Source: Flavobacteriaceae bacterium Ga0077528 (GTDB lineage: Bacteria; Bacteroidota; Bacteroidia; Flavobacteriales; Flavobacteriaceae). From it: a stretch of DNA of 64,000 nt. Where the stretch lies: the NCBI GenBank assembly GCA_001464475.1, contig LNDX01000017.1, forward strand, positions 16,449 to 80,448, in the 5' to 3' direction. This document shows positions 50,685 to 60,628 of this stretch, piece after piece. Numbering within the stretch: position 1 is the first letter of the stretch; the number at the start of each line of letters is the position of its first letter. Below the pieces are notes generated by a model. The model had not been told where the DNA came from. It was given only the letters and a program-made list of their open reading frames with translations, and did no database searches. Position numbers and translations under genes: made by a program.

Positions 50685-53519
50685 ATGCTAGAAAACGAAA
50701 ATACAATTGAAGTTATTGGTGCAAGAGTTCACAACCTCAAAAACATTGATATTTCTATTCCAAGAGAACAACTTGTGGTAATTACTGGACTTTCGGGTTC
50801 GGGAAAATCATCTTTGGCTTTTGATACCATTTATGCCGAAGGACAACGCCGATATATAGAAACTTTTTCTGCATACGCACGACAATTTCTTGGCGGATTG
50901 GAACGTCCAGATGTTGATAAAATCGATGGACTTTCTCCTGTAATTGCTATCGAACAAAAAACTACAAGTAAATCTCCGCGTTCAACAGTTGGAACTATTA
51001 CCGAAATATACGATTTTCTTAGATTATTATTTGCTCGTGCTGGAGATGCTTTTAGTTACAATACTGGTGAAAAGATGGTTTCTTATTCTGATGAGCAAAT
51101 CAAGGAATTAATTAAGGAAAACTTCAAAGGAAAGCGTATTAATGTTTTAGCTCCAATCATTCGTGCAAGAAAAGGTCATTATGCCGAATTGTTCCAACAA
51201 ATTGCCAAACAAGGTTTCGTAAAAGTTCGTGTGAATGGTAAAATTACCGACATCACAACCGGAATGAAACTCGACCGATACAAAACACACGATATCGAAA
51301 TTGTAATTGATAGATTGCAAGTCGAAAACAATGAAGATACAGACAAAAGATTAGCAGAAAGCATCAAAACCGCAATGTATCATGGTGAAGATGTAATGAT
51401 GGTTATCGAACATGAAAGTGATGAAGTACGTTTTTTCAGCAGAACTTTGATGTGTCCGACGACTGGGATTTCGTATCAAAATCCGGAACCCAATTTGTTT
51501 TCATTCAATTCTCCAAAAGGTGCTTGCGAACATTGCAATGGTCTTGGAATTATCAATGAAATCAATATAAAAAAGATTATTCCAAATCCCAAATTATCTA
51601 TTAACAAAGGTGGATTTGCGCCACTTGGAGAATACAAAAATTCTTGGATGTTCAAACAATTGGAAATTATTGGTGAAAAATATAATTTCAAATTGACTGA
51701 TGCCATCGAAACCATTTCTGAAGAAGCCATAGAAATGATTTTGAACGGCGGAAATGAAAAATTCTCAGTGGTTTCAAAAGCTGCTGGTGTTACCAAAGAA
51801 TACAAAATTGATTTTGAAGGAATTGCTAAATTTATAAAAAGTCAGCACGATGATAGTAATTCAACTTCTATAAAACGTTGGGCAAAAGACTTTATGGACG
51901 AAATCAATTGTCCTGAATGTAATGGCTCTCGATTGAAAAAAGAATCACTTTTCTTCAAAATAAATGATAAAAATATAGCTGAATTATCAGCAATGGATAT
52001 TTCAGAGTTGACTATTTGGTTTCAAAATTTGCCAAAAGAATTATCTGAAAAACAAAAAACAATCGCAACTGAAATCCTAAAAGAAATTAACGACAGACTA
52101 AAGTTTTTAATGGATGTTGGTTTGAATTATCTTTCTTTAAGTCGAAGTTCAAAATCACTTTCTGGTGGTGAAGCGCAACGTATTCGTTTGGCTACACAAA
52201 TTGGTTCGCAATTGGTTGGAGTACTTTATATTTTGGATGAACCAAGTATCGGTTTGCACCAACGTGATAACGAACGATTGATTAATTCGTTAAAAAATCT
52301 TCGTGATATTGGAAATTCTGTTTTGGTTGTAGAACACGATAAAGACATGATTGAATGTGCAGATTATGTAATTGACATTGGCCCGAAAGCCGGAAAATTT
52401 GGAGGAAACATAATTAGTAAAGGAACTCCAAAAGAATTGCTGAAAGAAAATACCATTACAGCACAATATCTGAATGGAAAAATGCAAATTGAAGTTCCGA
52501 AAAAGCGTCGTGAAGGAAATGGAAAATCAATAAAATTAACTGGTGCCAACGGAAATAATCTTAAAAATGTTACTGTAGAATTTCAATTAGGTAAACTAAT
52601 ATGCGTTACAGGTGTTTCAGGAAGTGGAAAATCAACCTTGATTAACGAAACGCTCTACCCTATTTTGAACGCTCATATTTTTAATGGAGTCAAAAAACCA
52701 ATGCCTTACAAGAAAATTGAAGGTTTAGAACATATCGACAAAGTAATTGATATCGATCAAAGTCCGATTGGTAGAACGCCTAGAAGTAATCCTGCTACTT
52801 ACACCGATGTTTTTTCAGAAATTAGAAGTTTATACACAATGACTCCTGAAGCAATGATTCGCGGATATAAAGCAGGTCGTTTCAGTTTTAATGTGGCTGG
52901 TGGAAGATGCGAAACATGCGAAGGTTCTGGAGTTAGAACTATCGAAATGAGTTTCTTACCTGATGTTTATGTGGAATGTGAAACGTGTATGGGAAAACGT
53001 TTCAACAGAGAAACTTTAGAAATTCGTTATAAAGGAAAATCAATTTCTGATGTATTGAATATGACAGTTGATGAAGCGGTTGATTTTTTTGAAATAATTC
53101 CGAAAATATATAGAAAAGTCAAAACTATTCAAGATGTTGGATTGGGTTATATCACACTTGGTCAACAAAGTACAACACTTTCTGGTGGTGAAGCCCAACG
53201 TATAAAACTGGCAACCGAATTGTCTAAAAAGGATACCGGAAATACCTTCTACATCATGGACGAACCGACAACTGGTTTACATTTTGAAGACATTCGAGTA
53301 TTAATGGATGTTATTCAAAAATTGGTTGATAAAGGAAATTCTGTGCTGATTATCGAACACAATTTAGATGTTATAAAACTAGCCGATTACATCATTGACG
53401 TTGGTATGGAAGGCGGAAAAGGTGGTGGAGAAATATTATGCACAGGAACGCCTGAGGAAATTATAAAAAATAAGAAAAGTTATACTGCGCAGTTTTTGAA
53501 AAAAGAGTTGAAAAATTAA
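50685..53519 (+). CDS. uvrA: UvrABC excinuclease subunit A
   Basis: A 944-residue ATPase that recognises DNA damage in nucleotide excision repair. It has two ABC modules: Walker [15 protein letters not shown] with signature [13 protein letters not shown], and [10 protein letters not shown] with [13 protein letters not shown]. Zinc-binding Cys pairs CEHC...CPEC and CETC...CETC are present. Length is typical. The C-terminus reads [13 protein letters not shown]; a second version of this tail (AQFLKKELL) survives 0.9 kb downstream, see 53487-54410. The ATG at 50685 is chosen over 50646 because of the promoter position. Confidence 0.97.
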   Translation: MLENENTIEVIGARVHNLKNIDISIPREQLVVITGLSGSGKSSLAFDTIYAEGQRRYIETFSAYARQFLGGLERPDVDKIDGLSPVIAIEQKTTSKSPRSTVGTITEIYDFLRLLFARAGDAFSYNTGEKMVSYSDEQIKELIKENFKGKRINVLAPIIRARKGHYAELFQQIAKQGFVKVRVNGKITDITTGMKLDRYKTHDIEIVIDRLQVENNEDTDKRLAESIKTAMYHGEDVMMVIEHESDEVRFFSRTLMCPTTGISYQNPEPNLFSFNSPKGACEHCNGLGIINEINIKKIIPNPKLSINKGGFAPLGEYKNSWMFKQLEIIGEKYNFKLTDAIETISEEAIEMILNGGNEKFSVVSKAAGVTKEYKIDFEGIAKFIKSQHDDSNSTSIKRWAKDFMDEINCPECNGSRLKKESLFFKINDKNIAELSAMDISELTIWFQNLPKELSEKQKTIATEILKEINDRLKFLMDVGLNYLSLSRSSKSLSGGEAQRIRLATQIGSQLVGVLYILDEPSIGLHQRDNERLINSLKNLRDIGNSVLVVEHDKDMIECADYVIDIGPKAGKFGGNIISKGTPKELLKENTITAQYLNGKMQIEVPKKRREGNGKSIKLTGANGNNLKNVTVEFQLGKLICVTGVSGSGKSTLINETLYPILNAHIFNGVKKPMPYKKIEGLEHIDKVIDIDQSPIGRTPRSNPATYTDVFSEIRSLYTMTPEAMIRGYKAGRFSFNVAGGRCETCEGSGVRTIEMSFLPDVYVECETCMGKRFNRETLEIRYKGKSISDVLNMTVDEAVDFFEIIPKIYRKVKTIQDVGLGYITLGQQSTTLSGGEAQRIKLATELSKKDTGNTFYIMDEPTTGLHFEDIRVLMDVIQKLVDKGNSVLIIEHNLDVIKLADYIIDVGMEGGKGGGEILCTGTPEEIIKNKKSYTAQFLKKELKN

Positions 53520-54410
53520 TTTTATAATATGGAAAATAATAATTCTTTAGCCATTTTTGAGAGCAAACAAATAAGAAGAAGTTACATAGAAGAAACTGAA
53601 ACTTGGTATTTTTCATTAGTTGATATTATTGAGGCACTAACCGATTCAGTAAATCCTACAGATTATTTAAAAAAAATTAGAAAAAGAGATTTAGAACTTG
53701 GAAACTACATAGGGACAAATTGTCCCCAGGTAGCAATGCTGACAAATGGGAAAAACCGTAAAACTCTAGCTGGCAATGTAAAAGATGTATTACGAATAGT
53801 ACAATCTATTCCTTCTCCAAAAGCCGAACCTTTTAAACAATGGTTGGCAAAAGTTGGGTATGAACGAATTCAAGAAATTCAAGATCCTGCACAAAGTATT
53901 GACAGAGCAAGAGAAAACTGGAAACAACACGGAAGAAGTGAAAAATGGATTCAGCAACGAATGATGGGACAAGAAACCCGCAATAAATTAACCGATTATT
54001 GGAAAGAAGCTGGAATTGAAGAGAAAAAAGATTTTGCAATTCTAACCAATATTATCCATCAAGAATGGACAGGTTTAAGTGTAAAAAATCATAAAGAAAT
54101 TAAAAAATTAAAATCTCAAAATCTTCGTGATCACATGAGTGAAGCTGAGTTAATTTTTACAGCTTTAGCCGAATTATCAACAAGACAAATTGCAGAAAAA
54201 GAAGAAGCAAAAGGATTAATTGATAATGCAAAAGCTAGCAAAAAAGGTGGTGCAGTAGCAAAAAATGCACGCATAGAATTAGAACAAAACACTGGAAAAA
54301 GTGTTGTAACAGGTGAGAATTTTTTAGCACCTAAAAAAGATAATTAAATAATATAGCTTCTTTTTAATCAAAAAAATGTTCAAGAAAGCGCAGTTTTTGA
54401 AAAAAGAATT
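53487..54410 (+). repeat. 23-bp direct repeat of the uvrA 3' end flanking the DinD-like gene
   Basis: GCGCAGTTTTTGAAAAAAGA, continuing GTT, at 53487-53509 in the uvrA tail recurs at 54388-54410 (22 of 23 bases). In the second copy the reading frame gives [11 protein letters not shown] and a TAG stop, i.e. another uvrA C-terminus without the rest of the gene. The about 880 bp between the copies contain only the DinD-like gene. Confidence 0.8.
53529..54347 (+). CDS. Bro-N/DinD-like protein
   Basis: A 272-residue protein. The N-terminal Bro-N domain (about 1-105: FESKQIRRSYIEETETWYFSLVDIIEALTDSVNPTDYLKKIRKRD) is typical of phage antirepressors. The C-terminal part (GRSEKWIQQRMMGQETRNKLTDYWKEAGIEEKKDFAILTNIIHQEWTGLSVKNHKEIKKLKSQNLRDHM) matches the DinD/P-antirepressor-like C-domain; E. 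coli DinD is SOS-induced and inhibits RecA. It begins 9 bp after uvrA, in the same direction, so it should be expressed with uvrA. It appears to be an insertion, because uvrA's tail is duplicated on its far side. Confidence 0.88.
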   Translation: MENNNSLAIFESKQIRRSYIEETETWYFSLVDIIEALTDSVNPTDYLKKIRKRDLELGNYIGTNCPQVAMLTNGKNRKTLAGNVKDVLRIVQSIPSPKAEPFKQWLAKVGYERIQEIQDPAQSIDRARENWKQHGRSEKWIQQRMMGQETRNKLTDYWKEAGIEEKKDFAILTNIIHQEWTGLSVKNHKEIKKLKSQNLRDHMSEAELIFTALAELSTRQIAEKEEAKGLIDNAKASKKGGAVAKNARIELEQNTGKSVVTGENFLAPKKDN

Positions 54411-54449
54411 ACTTTAGCACGTTTGCAAAAAAAATAAAATAATTAGATT

Positions 54450-55175
54450 ATGTCAATTAACAATTACGAAAACGAAGACGAAAAAATACACGATAAATTA
54501 AAACAAAAAACTTGGAACGAAATTAGAACCAACGACTCATGGGCGATTTTTAAAATCATGTCAGAGTTTGTAAATGGTTATGAATCAATGGCTCGTATTG
54601 GTCCTTGCGTTTCTATTTTTGGTTCGGCAAGAACAAAACCTGAAGATAAATATTATTTATTAGCAGAACGAATTGCCTACAAAATCAGTAAAGCTGGTTA
54701 TGGTGTAATCACTGGTGGTGGTCCTGGAATCATGGAAGCCGGAAATAAAGGCGCGCATCGTGGCGAAGGAACTTCTGTAGGTTTAAACATCGAATTGCCT
54801 TTCGAACAACATTTCAATCCTTATATCGATAAAGACAAAAATTTAAACTTTGATTATTTCTTTGTTCGTAAAGTAATGTTTGTAAAATACTCTCAAGGTT
54901 TCGTAGTAATGCCTGGTGGCTTTGGAACTCTTGACGAATTATTTGAAGCAGTAACTTTAATTCAAACTAAGAAAATTGGTAAATTTCCTATCATTTTGGT
55001 GGGAAGCGAATTTTGGTCAGGACTTTTAGATTGGATTAAAAATGTGATGATTGACAAACAAAAAAATGCCAATCCAGAAGATATGAATCTTATCAAAGTA
55101 GTAGATACCGAAGATGAAGTAGTTGAAGCTTTGGATAACTTCTACAAAAAATACAATTTAAGTCCGAATTTCTAA
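54450..55175 (+). CDS. LOG-family protein (TIGR00730, cytokinin-activating-type phosphoribohydrolase)
   Basis: A 241-residue Rossmann-fold protein with the family motifs GGGPGIMEAGNKGAHRGEG and MPGGFGTLDELFEAVTLIQTKKI (the PGGxGTxxE box). Characterised members remove ribose-5-phosphate from nucleoside monophosphates. Its N-terminus has a helical extension of about 45 residues before the fold. It lies downstream of the DinD-like gene and may originally have directly followed uvrA. Followed by a strong hairpin. Confidence 0.92.
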   Translation: MSINNYENEDEKIHDKLKQKTWNEIRTNDSWAIFKIMSEFVNGYESMARIGPCVSIFGSARTKPEDKYYLLAERIAYKISKAGYGVITGGGPGIMEAGNKGAHRGEGTSVGLNIELPFEQHFNPYIDKDKNLNFDYFFVRKVMFVKYSQGFVVMPGGFGTLDELFEAVTLIQTKKIGKFPIILVGSEFWSGLLDWIKNVMIDKQKNANPEDMNLIKVVDTEDEVVEALDNFYKKYNLSPNF

Positions 55176-55192
55176 CTTAAATTCCAATTATA

Positions 55193-55235
55193 AAATTCCA
55201 AATTCCAAAAAAATCTAAATTGGAATTTGGAATTT
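55193..55235 (+). terminator. Hairpin terminator after the LOG-family gene
   Basis: AAATTCCAAATTCCAA (55193-55208) and TTGGAATTTGGAATTT (55220-55235) form a perfect 16-bp stem, followed by AATTTTTG. The same ATTCCAAA unit appears singly at 47570-47600. Confidence 0.85.
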
Positions 55236-55257
55236 AATTTTTGAAAATTTTAATTTT

Positions 55258-56661
55258 ATGTTTTTCAACTTTTTTATAATGTATTGGTTTGTTGGGCATA
55301 AATCTAAAATCAATCAGAATTACATTTTGATTTTGGCGAGTTATTATTTCTATTCTTGTTGGGATTGGAGGTTTCTGTTTCTTTTGGTTTTTTCAACATT
55401 ACTGGATTATGTATCCGCAATGAAAATCGAACAAAGCAAGACTCCATTTGAACGAAAAATGTGGCTTTGGCTTTGTATTTCCATCAATTTAGGATTTCTA
55501 GGAATATTCAAATATTATAACTTTTTTGCCACTTCATTTGCAGAATTATTACAAGGTTTTGGATTGACAGCAAGTCCTATTTTATTAAAATTAATTCTTC
55601 CTGTTGGAATATCCTTTTATACTTTTCATGGCTTATCCTACATTATTGATATTTATTACAAACGAATAAAATCAGAAAAGAACTTTGTTGATTATTCCTT
55701 ATTTGTAAGCTACTTTCCACTTTTAGTTGCAGGACCAATTGAACGAGCTACGCATCTTTTACCACAAATTAAAAGAAGACGTAAGTTTAATTTCGAAAAA
55801 GCAAAAGAAGGAATTTATCAAATCGTTTGGGGTTTAGTTAAGAAAGTTGTGATTGCCGATTCTTGCGCGATTTATGCTAATGAAATTTTTGATAATTATT
55901 CGACCATGAATTCTTTATCCTTAATTTTAGGAGCTATTTATTTCTCATTTCAAATTTATGGTGACTTTTCAGGCTATTCCGATATTGCTTTAGGAACCTC
56001 CAAATTATTTGGAATTGACTTATTGAAAAACTTCAATTATCCTTATTTTTCTAGAGATATCGCTGAGTTTTGGCGTCGTTGGCACATTTCACTTTCGTCA
56101 TGGTTTAGAGATTATTTATACATTCCTCTTGGCGGAAGCAAAGGCAATAAATTATTTCAAGTTAGAAATACGTTCATCATCTTTTTAGTCAGTGGTTTTT
56201 GGCATGGCGCGAATTGGACTTTCATCGTTTGGGGTTTGATAAACGCTTTGTACTTTCTACCACTTTTATTATTAAATAGAAATCGAAAAAATGTTGATGC
56301 GTTTACTCTTGGTTTCAATATAGAATCAATTAGAATTCTATTCAATATTACCACAACATTTGCAATTACAGCCTTGGCATGGATATTTTTTAGATCCAAA
56401 ACTATAACAGATGCGTATAATTATATTATCCGAATGTTTAGCGATTTACATTTCTCTGAACAATATTTCCGAATCGAACGTTACAGTCACAATTTAATAG
56501 CTTTAATTTTAGTTTTTGTTTTAGTTGAATGGAATAACCGAAATAGAATCGAACCAATTTCTGGTAAGTATAGTTGGTTAAAATTAGGTTTATGCCTAGC
56601 AGCAATTGTAGCATTAGGTGTTTTTTCAGATTACAAAGAATTCATTTATTTTCAGTTCTAA
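55258..56661 (+). CDS. MBOAT-family O-acyltransferase (AlgI-like)
   Basis: A 467-residue membrane protein with about ten helices. Family blocks include LPVGISFYTFHGLSYIIDIYY, YFPLLVAGPIERATHLLPQI, SRDIAEFWRRWHISLSSWFRDYLYIPLGGSKG and FLVSGFWHGANWTFIVWG, whose His is the catalytic residue of the family. Relatives such as AlgI transfer acetyl groups across the inner membrane for O-acetylation of exported polysaccharide or teichoic acid. The next gene starts inside its stop codon, so the two are coupled partners. Confidence 0.93.
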   Translation: MFFNFFIMYWFVGHKSKINQNYILILASYYFYSCWDWRFLFLLVFSTLLDYVSAMKIEQSKTPFERKMWLWLCISINLGFLGIFKYYNFFATSFAELLQGFGLTASPILLKLILPVGISFYTFHGLSYIIDIYYKRIKSEKNFVDYSLFVSYFPLLVAGPIERATHLLPQIKRRRKFNFEKAKEGIYQIVWGLVKKVVIADSCAIYANEIFDNYSTMNSLSLILGAIYFSFQIYGDFSGYSDIALGTSKLFGIDLLKNFNYPYFSRDIAEFWRRWHISLSSWFRDYLYIPLGGSKGNKLFQVRNTFIIFLVSGFWHGANWTFIVWGLINALYFLPLLLLNRNRKNVDAFTLGFNIESIRILFNITTTFAITALAWIFFRSKTITDAYNYIIRMFSDLHFSEQYFRIERYSHNLIALILVFVLVEWNNRNRIEPISGKYSWLKLGLCLAAIVALGVFSDYKEFIYFQF

Positions 56662-57551
56662 TGAAGCAGTTTATACAATTTCTTTTAAAAGGTTTGGCAA
56701 TTCTCATTCTTACAATGATATTGCTTGATGTGTTGTATACAACCGTTTACATGCAATCTAAATCTAGAAACAAAATCAGCTACATTTTTAGCTCTAAAGA
56801 CAAAGATTTTGATGTCGTTTTTCTAGGTTCTTCTAGAGTAAACAATCATTTTGTTCCAAAAATTTTTAATGATCAAGGTTACAAAACTTTTAATTTTGGA
56901 ATTACACGCTCAAGATTAGAAGAATCGGCGTTGATGCTAAAGTTGATGGTTGAAAATAACTATAAAATTGAAAATCTTATCCTTCAAGTTGATTTAAACA
57001 TCAATACTAATGATCATTCAGAGGCTATTCGCTCCTTATTTATGCCCTATTTTCATACTTCAAAAACCATTAGAAATCACTACAAAGATATTCCAGAATA
57101 CAATAAATTACTTTATATACCATTTTACCGATACCTTCATTATGATGCTCGTGTTGGTTTTAGAGAATTTTATCAGACTGCCATTCAAAAACCCACTAAT
57201 TCCTTAGACAGAGATGGTTTTTATCCTTTAATGACCGATAAAAGACCAATGGTAGCTGCTGATTTATCTAAATATTACCCAAAGAAAAACAAAGCTTACG
57301 AAGAAATTAAAGCCATTTGTAAAGCAAATAATATCAACTTGATTGCCATGACCACGCCAATGTGTATGGAAACTATCAATAGAGATTATTTCAATCATAT
57401 TAATAAGGTTTATCCAGAAATTCGTAGATTTGAAAATCTCGTAACTGAGGATAAGTATTTTTCTACATGTGGACACATGAATAAAGGTGGTGCAGAAAAA
57501 TTTACAAAAGAAGTCTTTAATCTATTATTTAAACCCAAATCTAAACCTTGA
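56661..57551 (+). CDS. Membrane-anchored SGNH-like acyl-transfer partner protein
   Basis: A 296-residue protein from the ATG at 56661, which overlaps the MBOAT stop by one base (TAATG). One N-terminal membrane helix (FLLKGLAILILTMILLDVLYTTVYM) anchors a periplasmic domain with an SGNH-type block I, VVFLGSSRVNNHFVP, and a C-terminal block, TCGHMNKGGAEKF, with the His of the catalytic pair (the usual Asp is replaced by Cys-Gly). It is probably the periplasmic transferase that works with the MBOAT pore, like AlgJ/AlgX or DltD. The missing Asp may mean reduced or altered chemistry. Confidence 0.82.
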   Translation: MKQFIQFLLKGLAILILTMILLDVLYTTVYMQSKSRNKISYIFSSKDKDFDVVFLGSSRVNNHFVPKIFNDQGYKTFNFGITRSRLEESALMLKLMVENNYKIENLILQVDLNINTNDHSEAIRSLFMPYFHTSKTIRNHYKDIPEYNKLLYIPFYRYLHYDARVGFREFYQTAIQKPTNSLDRDGFYPLMTDKRPMVAADLSKYYPKKNKAYEEIKAICKANNINLIAMTTPMCMETINRDYFNHINKVYPEIRRFENLVTEDKYFSTCGHMNKGGAEKFTKEVFNLLFKPKSKP

Positions 57552-60346
57552 AAAAAGTAACCTATATACTCTTTTTATTAAGCTTTTTTGCATCAGCTCA
57601 ACATCATTCTAAATTTGTTGTCAATGTTGATCATGAAAAAAAGATGCTAAGCGTCTATCAAGAGTTGACCTATTTCAATCAATCTGCTGACACCATTAAA
57701 TCCATCGTATTAAACGACTGGAATAATGCTTACTCCGATAGAAATAGTCCTTTAGGAAAAAGATTTTCGGATGAATTTGTTAGAAGTTTTCATTTAGCTT
57801 CCGAGAAAGAACGTGGTGAAACCAAAAATCTTACCATTATAGATGAATCAAAATCACTTCTAACATGGAACAGACCAGAAAATCACCCAGATTTAGTGGA
57901 TGTTACCTTAAATGAAAATATTTTACCTAATCAAAAAAGAACATTTGTTCTCTCCTATTTTTTGAAACTTCCTGATGATAAATTCACTCGTTACGGATTT
58001 AATTCACAAGAAGGAATGGTGCTTAAAAATTGTTTTCTTACACCAGCAGTTTATGAAAACAAGTCGTTTAAAAAATATAGCAACCTAAATATTGATGATG
58101 CCTCAAATGCAATTTCTGATATTGATTTGCAAATTAATACTAATGATCATCAAGTAGTAAGTGATTTACCCCTAGAAAAGAAAGAGAACAATTCGTTTTA
58201 CTTTTCGGGAAAAAAATATTCGTATTTCAATTTATATATCGAGAAAAACACCAGCTTTATGAGTTTTAAAAATGGTGATTTAGATATAGTTACAAATATT
58301 GAAGACAAAAAAGTAAGCGATATCAACAAAGCCATTATCGTAGATAAAGTGTTAACCTATGTAGAAGCGAATTTAGGAAAATATCAAAAATCTAAAATCA
58401 CCGTTTCTCAAGTAGATTATGATACCAATCCTTTTTATGGATTAAATCAATTGCCTTCATTTATTAGCCCTTTCCCAGATGAATTTATCTATGAATTGAA
58501 GTTCTTAAAGACATTTTTGAACAATTATTTAAAATCTACTTTAAGATTAGACGCTAGAAAAGACAATTGGATTTATGATGCCATCCAAATTCATTACATG
58601 ATGAAATACATCGATGAGCATTATCCAGATGCCAAAATGATGGGCTCGGTGGCAAAATTGAAATTGGTAAAAGGTTATCGATTAGTTTCTTTAGATTTCA
58701 ACGAACAATACAGCTATTTCTATATGTTAATGGCGCGTAAAAATCTAGATCAACCTCTAGGCGATCCTAAAAACACATTAATAAAATTCAACGAAAAAAT
58801 TGCTTCTAAGTATAGAGCCGGATTGAGTTTTAGATACCTATCTGACTATATTGGTGAGGAAAATTTGAAAAAAAGCATTAATGAGTTTGTCGCATATGCT
58901 GAAAAAAACCAAACAGATAGTGGCAAATTTGAAAGCATTATCAAAAACAATAGCCTAAAAAACACCGATTGGTTTTTTAATACTATTATCAATTCCAGAA
59001 AAATTGTCGATTATAAATTCGATAATGTTACTAAAACAACTGATAGTGTTTCTTTTACATTAAAAAACAAAACAGATGTAAACGTTCCAATTCCAGTCTA
59101 TGGTATTAAAAATAAACAAATAGTTTTTAAAGAATGGATTGATAATCCAAGTGTTGATTCTACTTATACTTTTAAAAGAAACAATGCCGATAAAATTGTA
59201 ATAAATTACAAAAATATCGTACCAGAATTCAATCAGAGAAACAATTGGAAATCGTTAAAACCATTCCGACTTAGCAATCGTCCAATCAAGTTTAACTTGA
59301 TGAAAGACTTGGAAGATCCCAATTATAATCAAGTTTTGTATGTTCCAACTTTGGAATATAATTACTATGATGGTTTTATTCCTGGGCTTAATTTTCATAA
59401 TAAAACCATTTTAGATAGACCTTTTACTTTCGATGTAAATCCTTCTTTTTCAACCAAAACTAAAGATATATCTGGAAGTTTTTCTTTTGTTGTAAATCAG
59501 TTCAATCGCGATAGTAACTTATTCTTGATTCGCTATGGTTTCAGCGGAAGCACTTTTCATTATGCTCCTGATGCCTATTATCAAAAAGTAAATCCTTTTG
59601 TGATTTTTCGCTTTAGAGAGGATGATTTAAGAAACAATCAAGGTAGAAGTATTGTTCTAAGACAAGTGTATGTTAATAGAGAGCCAAGCCAGTTTGTAAA
59701 AAACACTTTTGAAGGCAACTACTCTATTTTCAATGCTCGTTTTAGTAGCAGCAAAATTGAAATCACTAAAGCATTTGCTTATTCTACCGATTTGCAATTG
59801 GGTTCTCAATTTGGAAAAACATCGGCAAGTATTACTTTTAGAAGACTTTTTGACAATAATAGACAAGTTAATTTGCGACTTTATGGTGGCCTTTTCTTGT
59901 ACAATAAATCAGAAAGTAATTATTTTAATTTTGCTCTTGATAGACCTACAGATTATCTTTTCGATTATAACTATTTAGGACGTTCTGAAAGTACCGGTTT
60001 GTTCAGTCAACAATTTATTGAAGCTGAAGGTGGATTCAAATCCAAATTATCTAATCCTTTTTCAAATCAATGGATTACAACTCTTAACGGAAGTTTTAAT
60101 GTATGGAATTGGGTAGAAATTTATGGTGATTTAGGATTTTTAAAAAACAAACAACAAGATGCACGATTTGTGTATGATAGTGGAATTCGCTTGAATCTAG
60201 TTACCGATTTCTTCGAACTATACTTTCCAGTTTATTCTAACAATGGTTGGGAAGTTTCTCAGCCAAAATATTCTGAAAAAATACGTTTTATAGTAGCTTT
60301 TAGTCCAAAATCTTTGATAGGTTTATTTACTCGAAAATGGTTTTAA
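57548..60346 (+). CDS. M1-peptidase-like protein lacking the zinc site, fused to an outer-membrane barrel
   Basis: A 932-residue exported protein (signal peptide ending ASAQ; TTG start overlapping the previous stop by 4 bp). The N-terminal two thirds follow the M1 aminopeptidase layout: beta-rich domain (MLSVYQELTYFNQSADTIKSIVLNDWNNAY), then a gluzincin-like helical domain. The expected HExxH and the downstream Glu are missing: the region reads YELKFLKTFLNNYLK followed by DNWIYDAIQIHYMM, so zinc binding is lost. From about residue 610 the sequence becomes a series of amphipathic beta strands (FTFDVNPSFSTKTKDISGSFSFVV; NARFSSSKIEITKAFAY) and ends in RKWF, typical of an outer-membrane barrel. 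Confidence 0.8.
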   Translation: MKKVTYILFLLSFFASAQHHSKFVVNVDHEKKMLSVYQELTYFNQSADTIKSIVLNDWNNAYSDRNSPLGKRFSDEFVRSFHLASEKERGETKNLTIIDESKSLLTWNRPENHPDLVDVTLNENILPNQKRTFVLSYFLKLPDDKFTRYGFNSQEGMVLKNCFLTPAVYENKSFKKYSNLNIDDASNAISDIDLQINTNDHQVVSDLPLEKKENNSFYFSGKKYSYFNLYIEKNTSFMSFKNGDLDIVTNIEDKKVSDINKAIIVDKVLTYVEANLGKYQKSKITVSQVDYDTNPFYGLNQLPSFISPFPDEFIYELKFLKTFLNNYLKSTLRLDARKDNWIYDAIQIHYMMKYIDEHYPDAKMMGSVAKLKLVKGYRLVSLDFNEQYSYFYMLMARKNLDQPLGDPKNTLIKFNEKIASKYRAGLSFRYLSDYIGEENLKKSINEFVAYAEKNQTDSGKFESIIKNNSLKNTDWFFNTIINSRKIVDYKFDNVTKTTDSVSFTLKNKTDVNVPIPVYGIKNKQIVFKEWIDNPSVDSTYTFKRNNADKIVINYKNIVPEFNQRNNWKSLKPFRLSNRPIKFNLMKDLEDPNYNQVLYVPTLEYNYYDGFIPGLNFHNKTILDRPFTFDVNPSFSTKTKDISGSFSFVVNQFNRDSNLFLIRYGFSGSTFHYAPDAYYQKVNPFVIFRFREDDLRNNQGRSIVLRQVYVNREPSQFVKNTFEGNYSIFNARFSSSKIEITKAFAYSTDLQLGSQFGKTSASITFRRLFDNNRQVNLRLYGGLFLYNKSESNYFNFALDRPTDYLFDYNYLGRSESTGLFSQQFIEAEGGFKSKLSNPFSNQWITTLNGSFNVWNWVEIYGDLGFLKNKQQDARFVYDSGIRLNLVTDFFELYFPVYSNNGWEVSQPKYSEKIRFIVAFSPKSLIGLFTRKWF

Positions 60347-60628
60347 TTCTCAAAATTTAAATTCATTTTTTAATAATTTACATTAAAATTTAATGTTTTT
60401 ATAAATATTTCCTATTCAAAGGCTATTATCAAGCATTTTAATTATCAATAATTAAATTATATTTTTTTCACAGAATTACAATTATTACTACTTTTTCATT
60501 AAATTTGTTTCAAATGTTTAAATTTTATTTTTTATAAGTAACATATGGTATCGCCTTTTTAATCATTGGTGTTTGTTTGCAACAAACTTCTTGCTAGTGG
60601 CGATTTCATAAGAAATTCCTTTTCAGTT

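Noticed and set aside
53529..54347. Prophage marked by the Bro-N gene
   Set aside because: No integrase, capsid, portal or other phage gene is next to it; the flanking genes are uvrA and a LOG-family gene.
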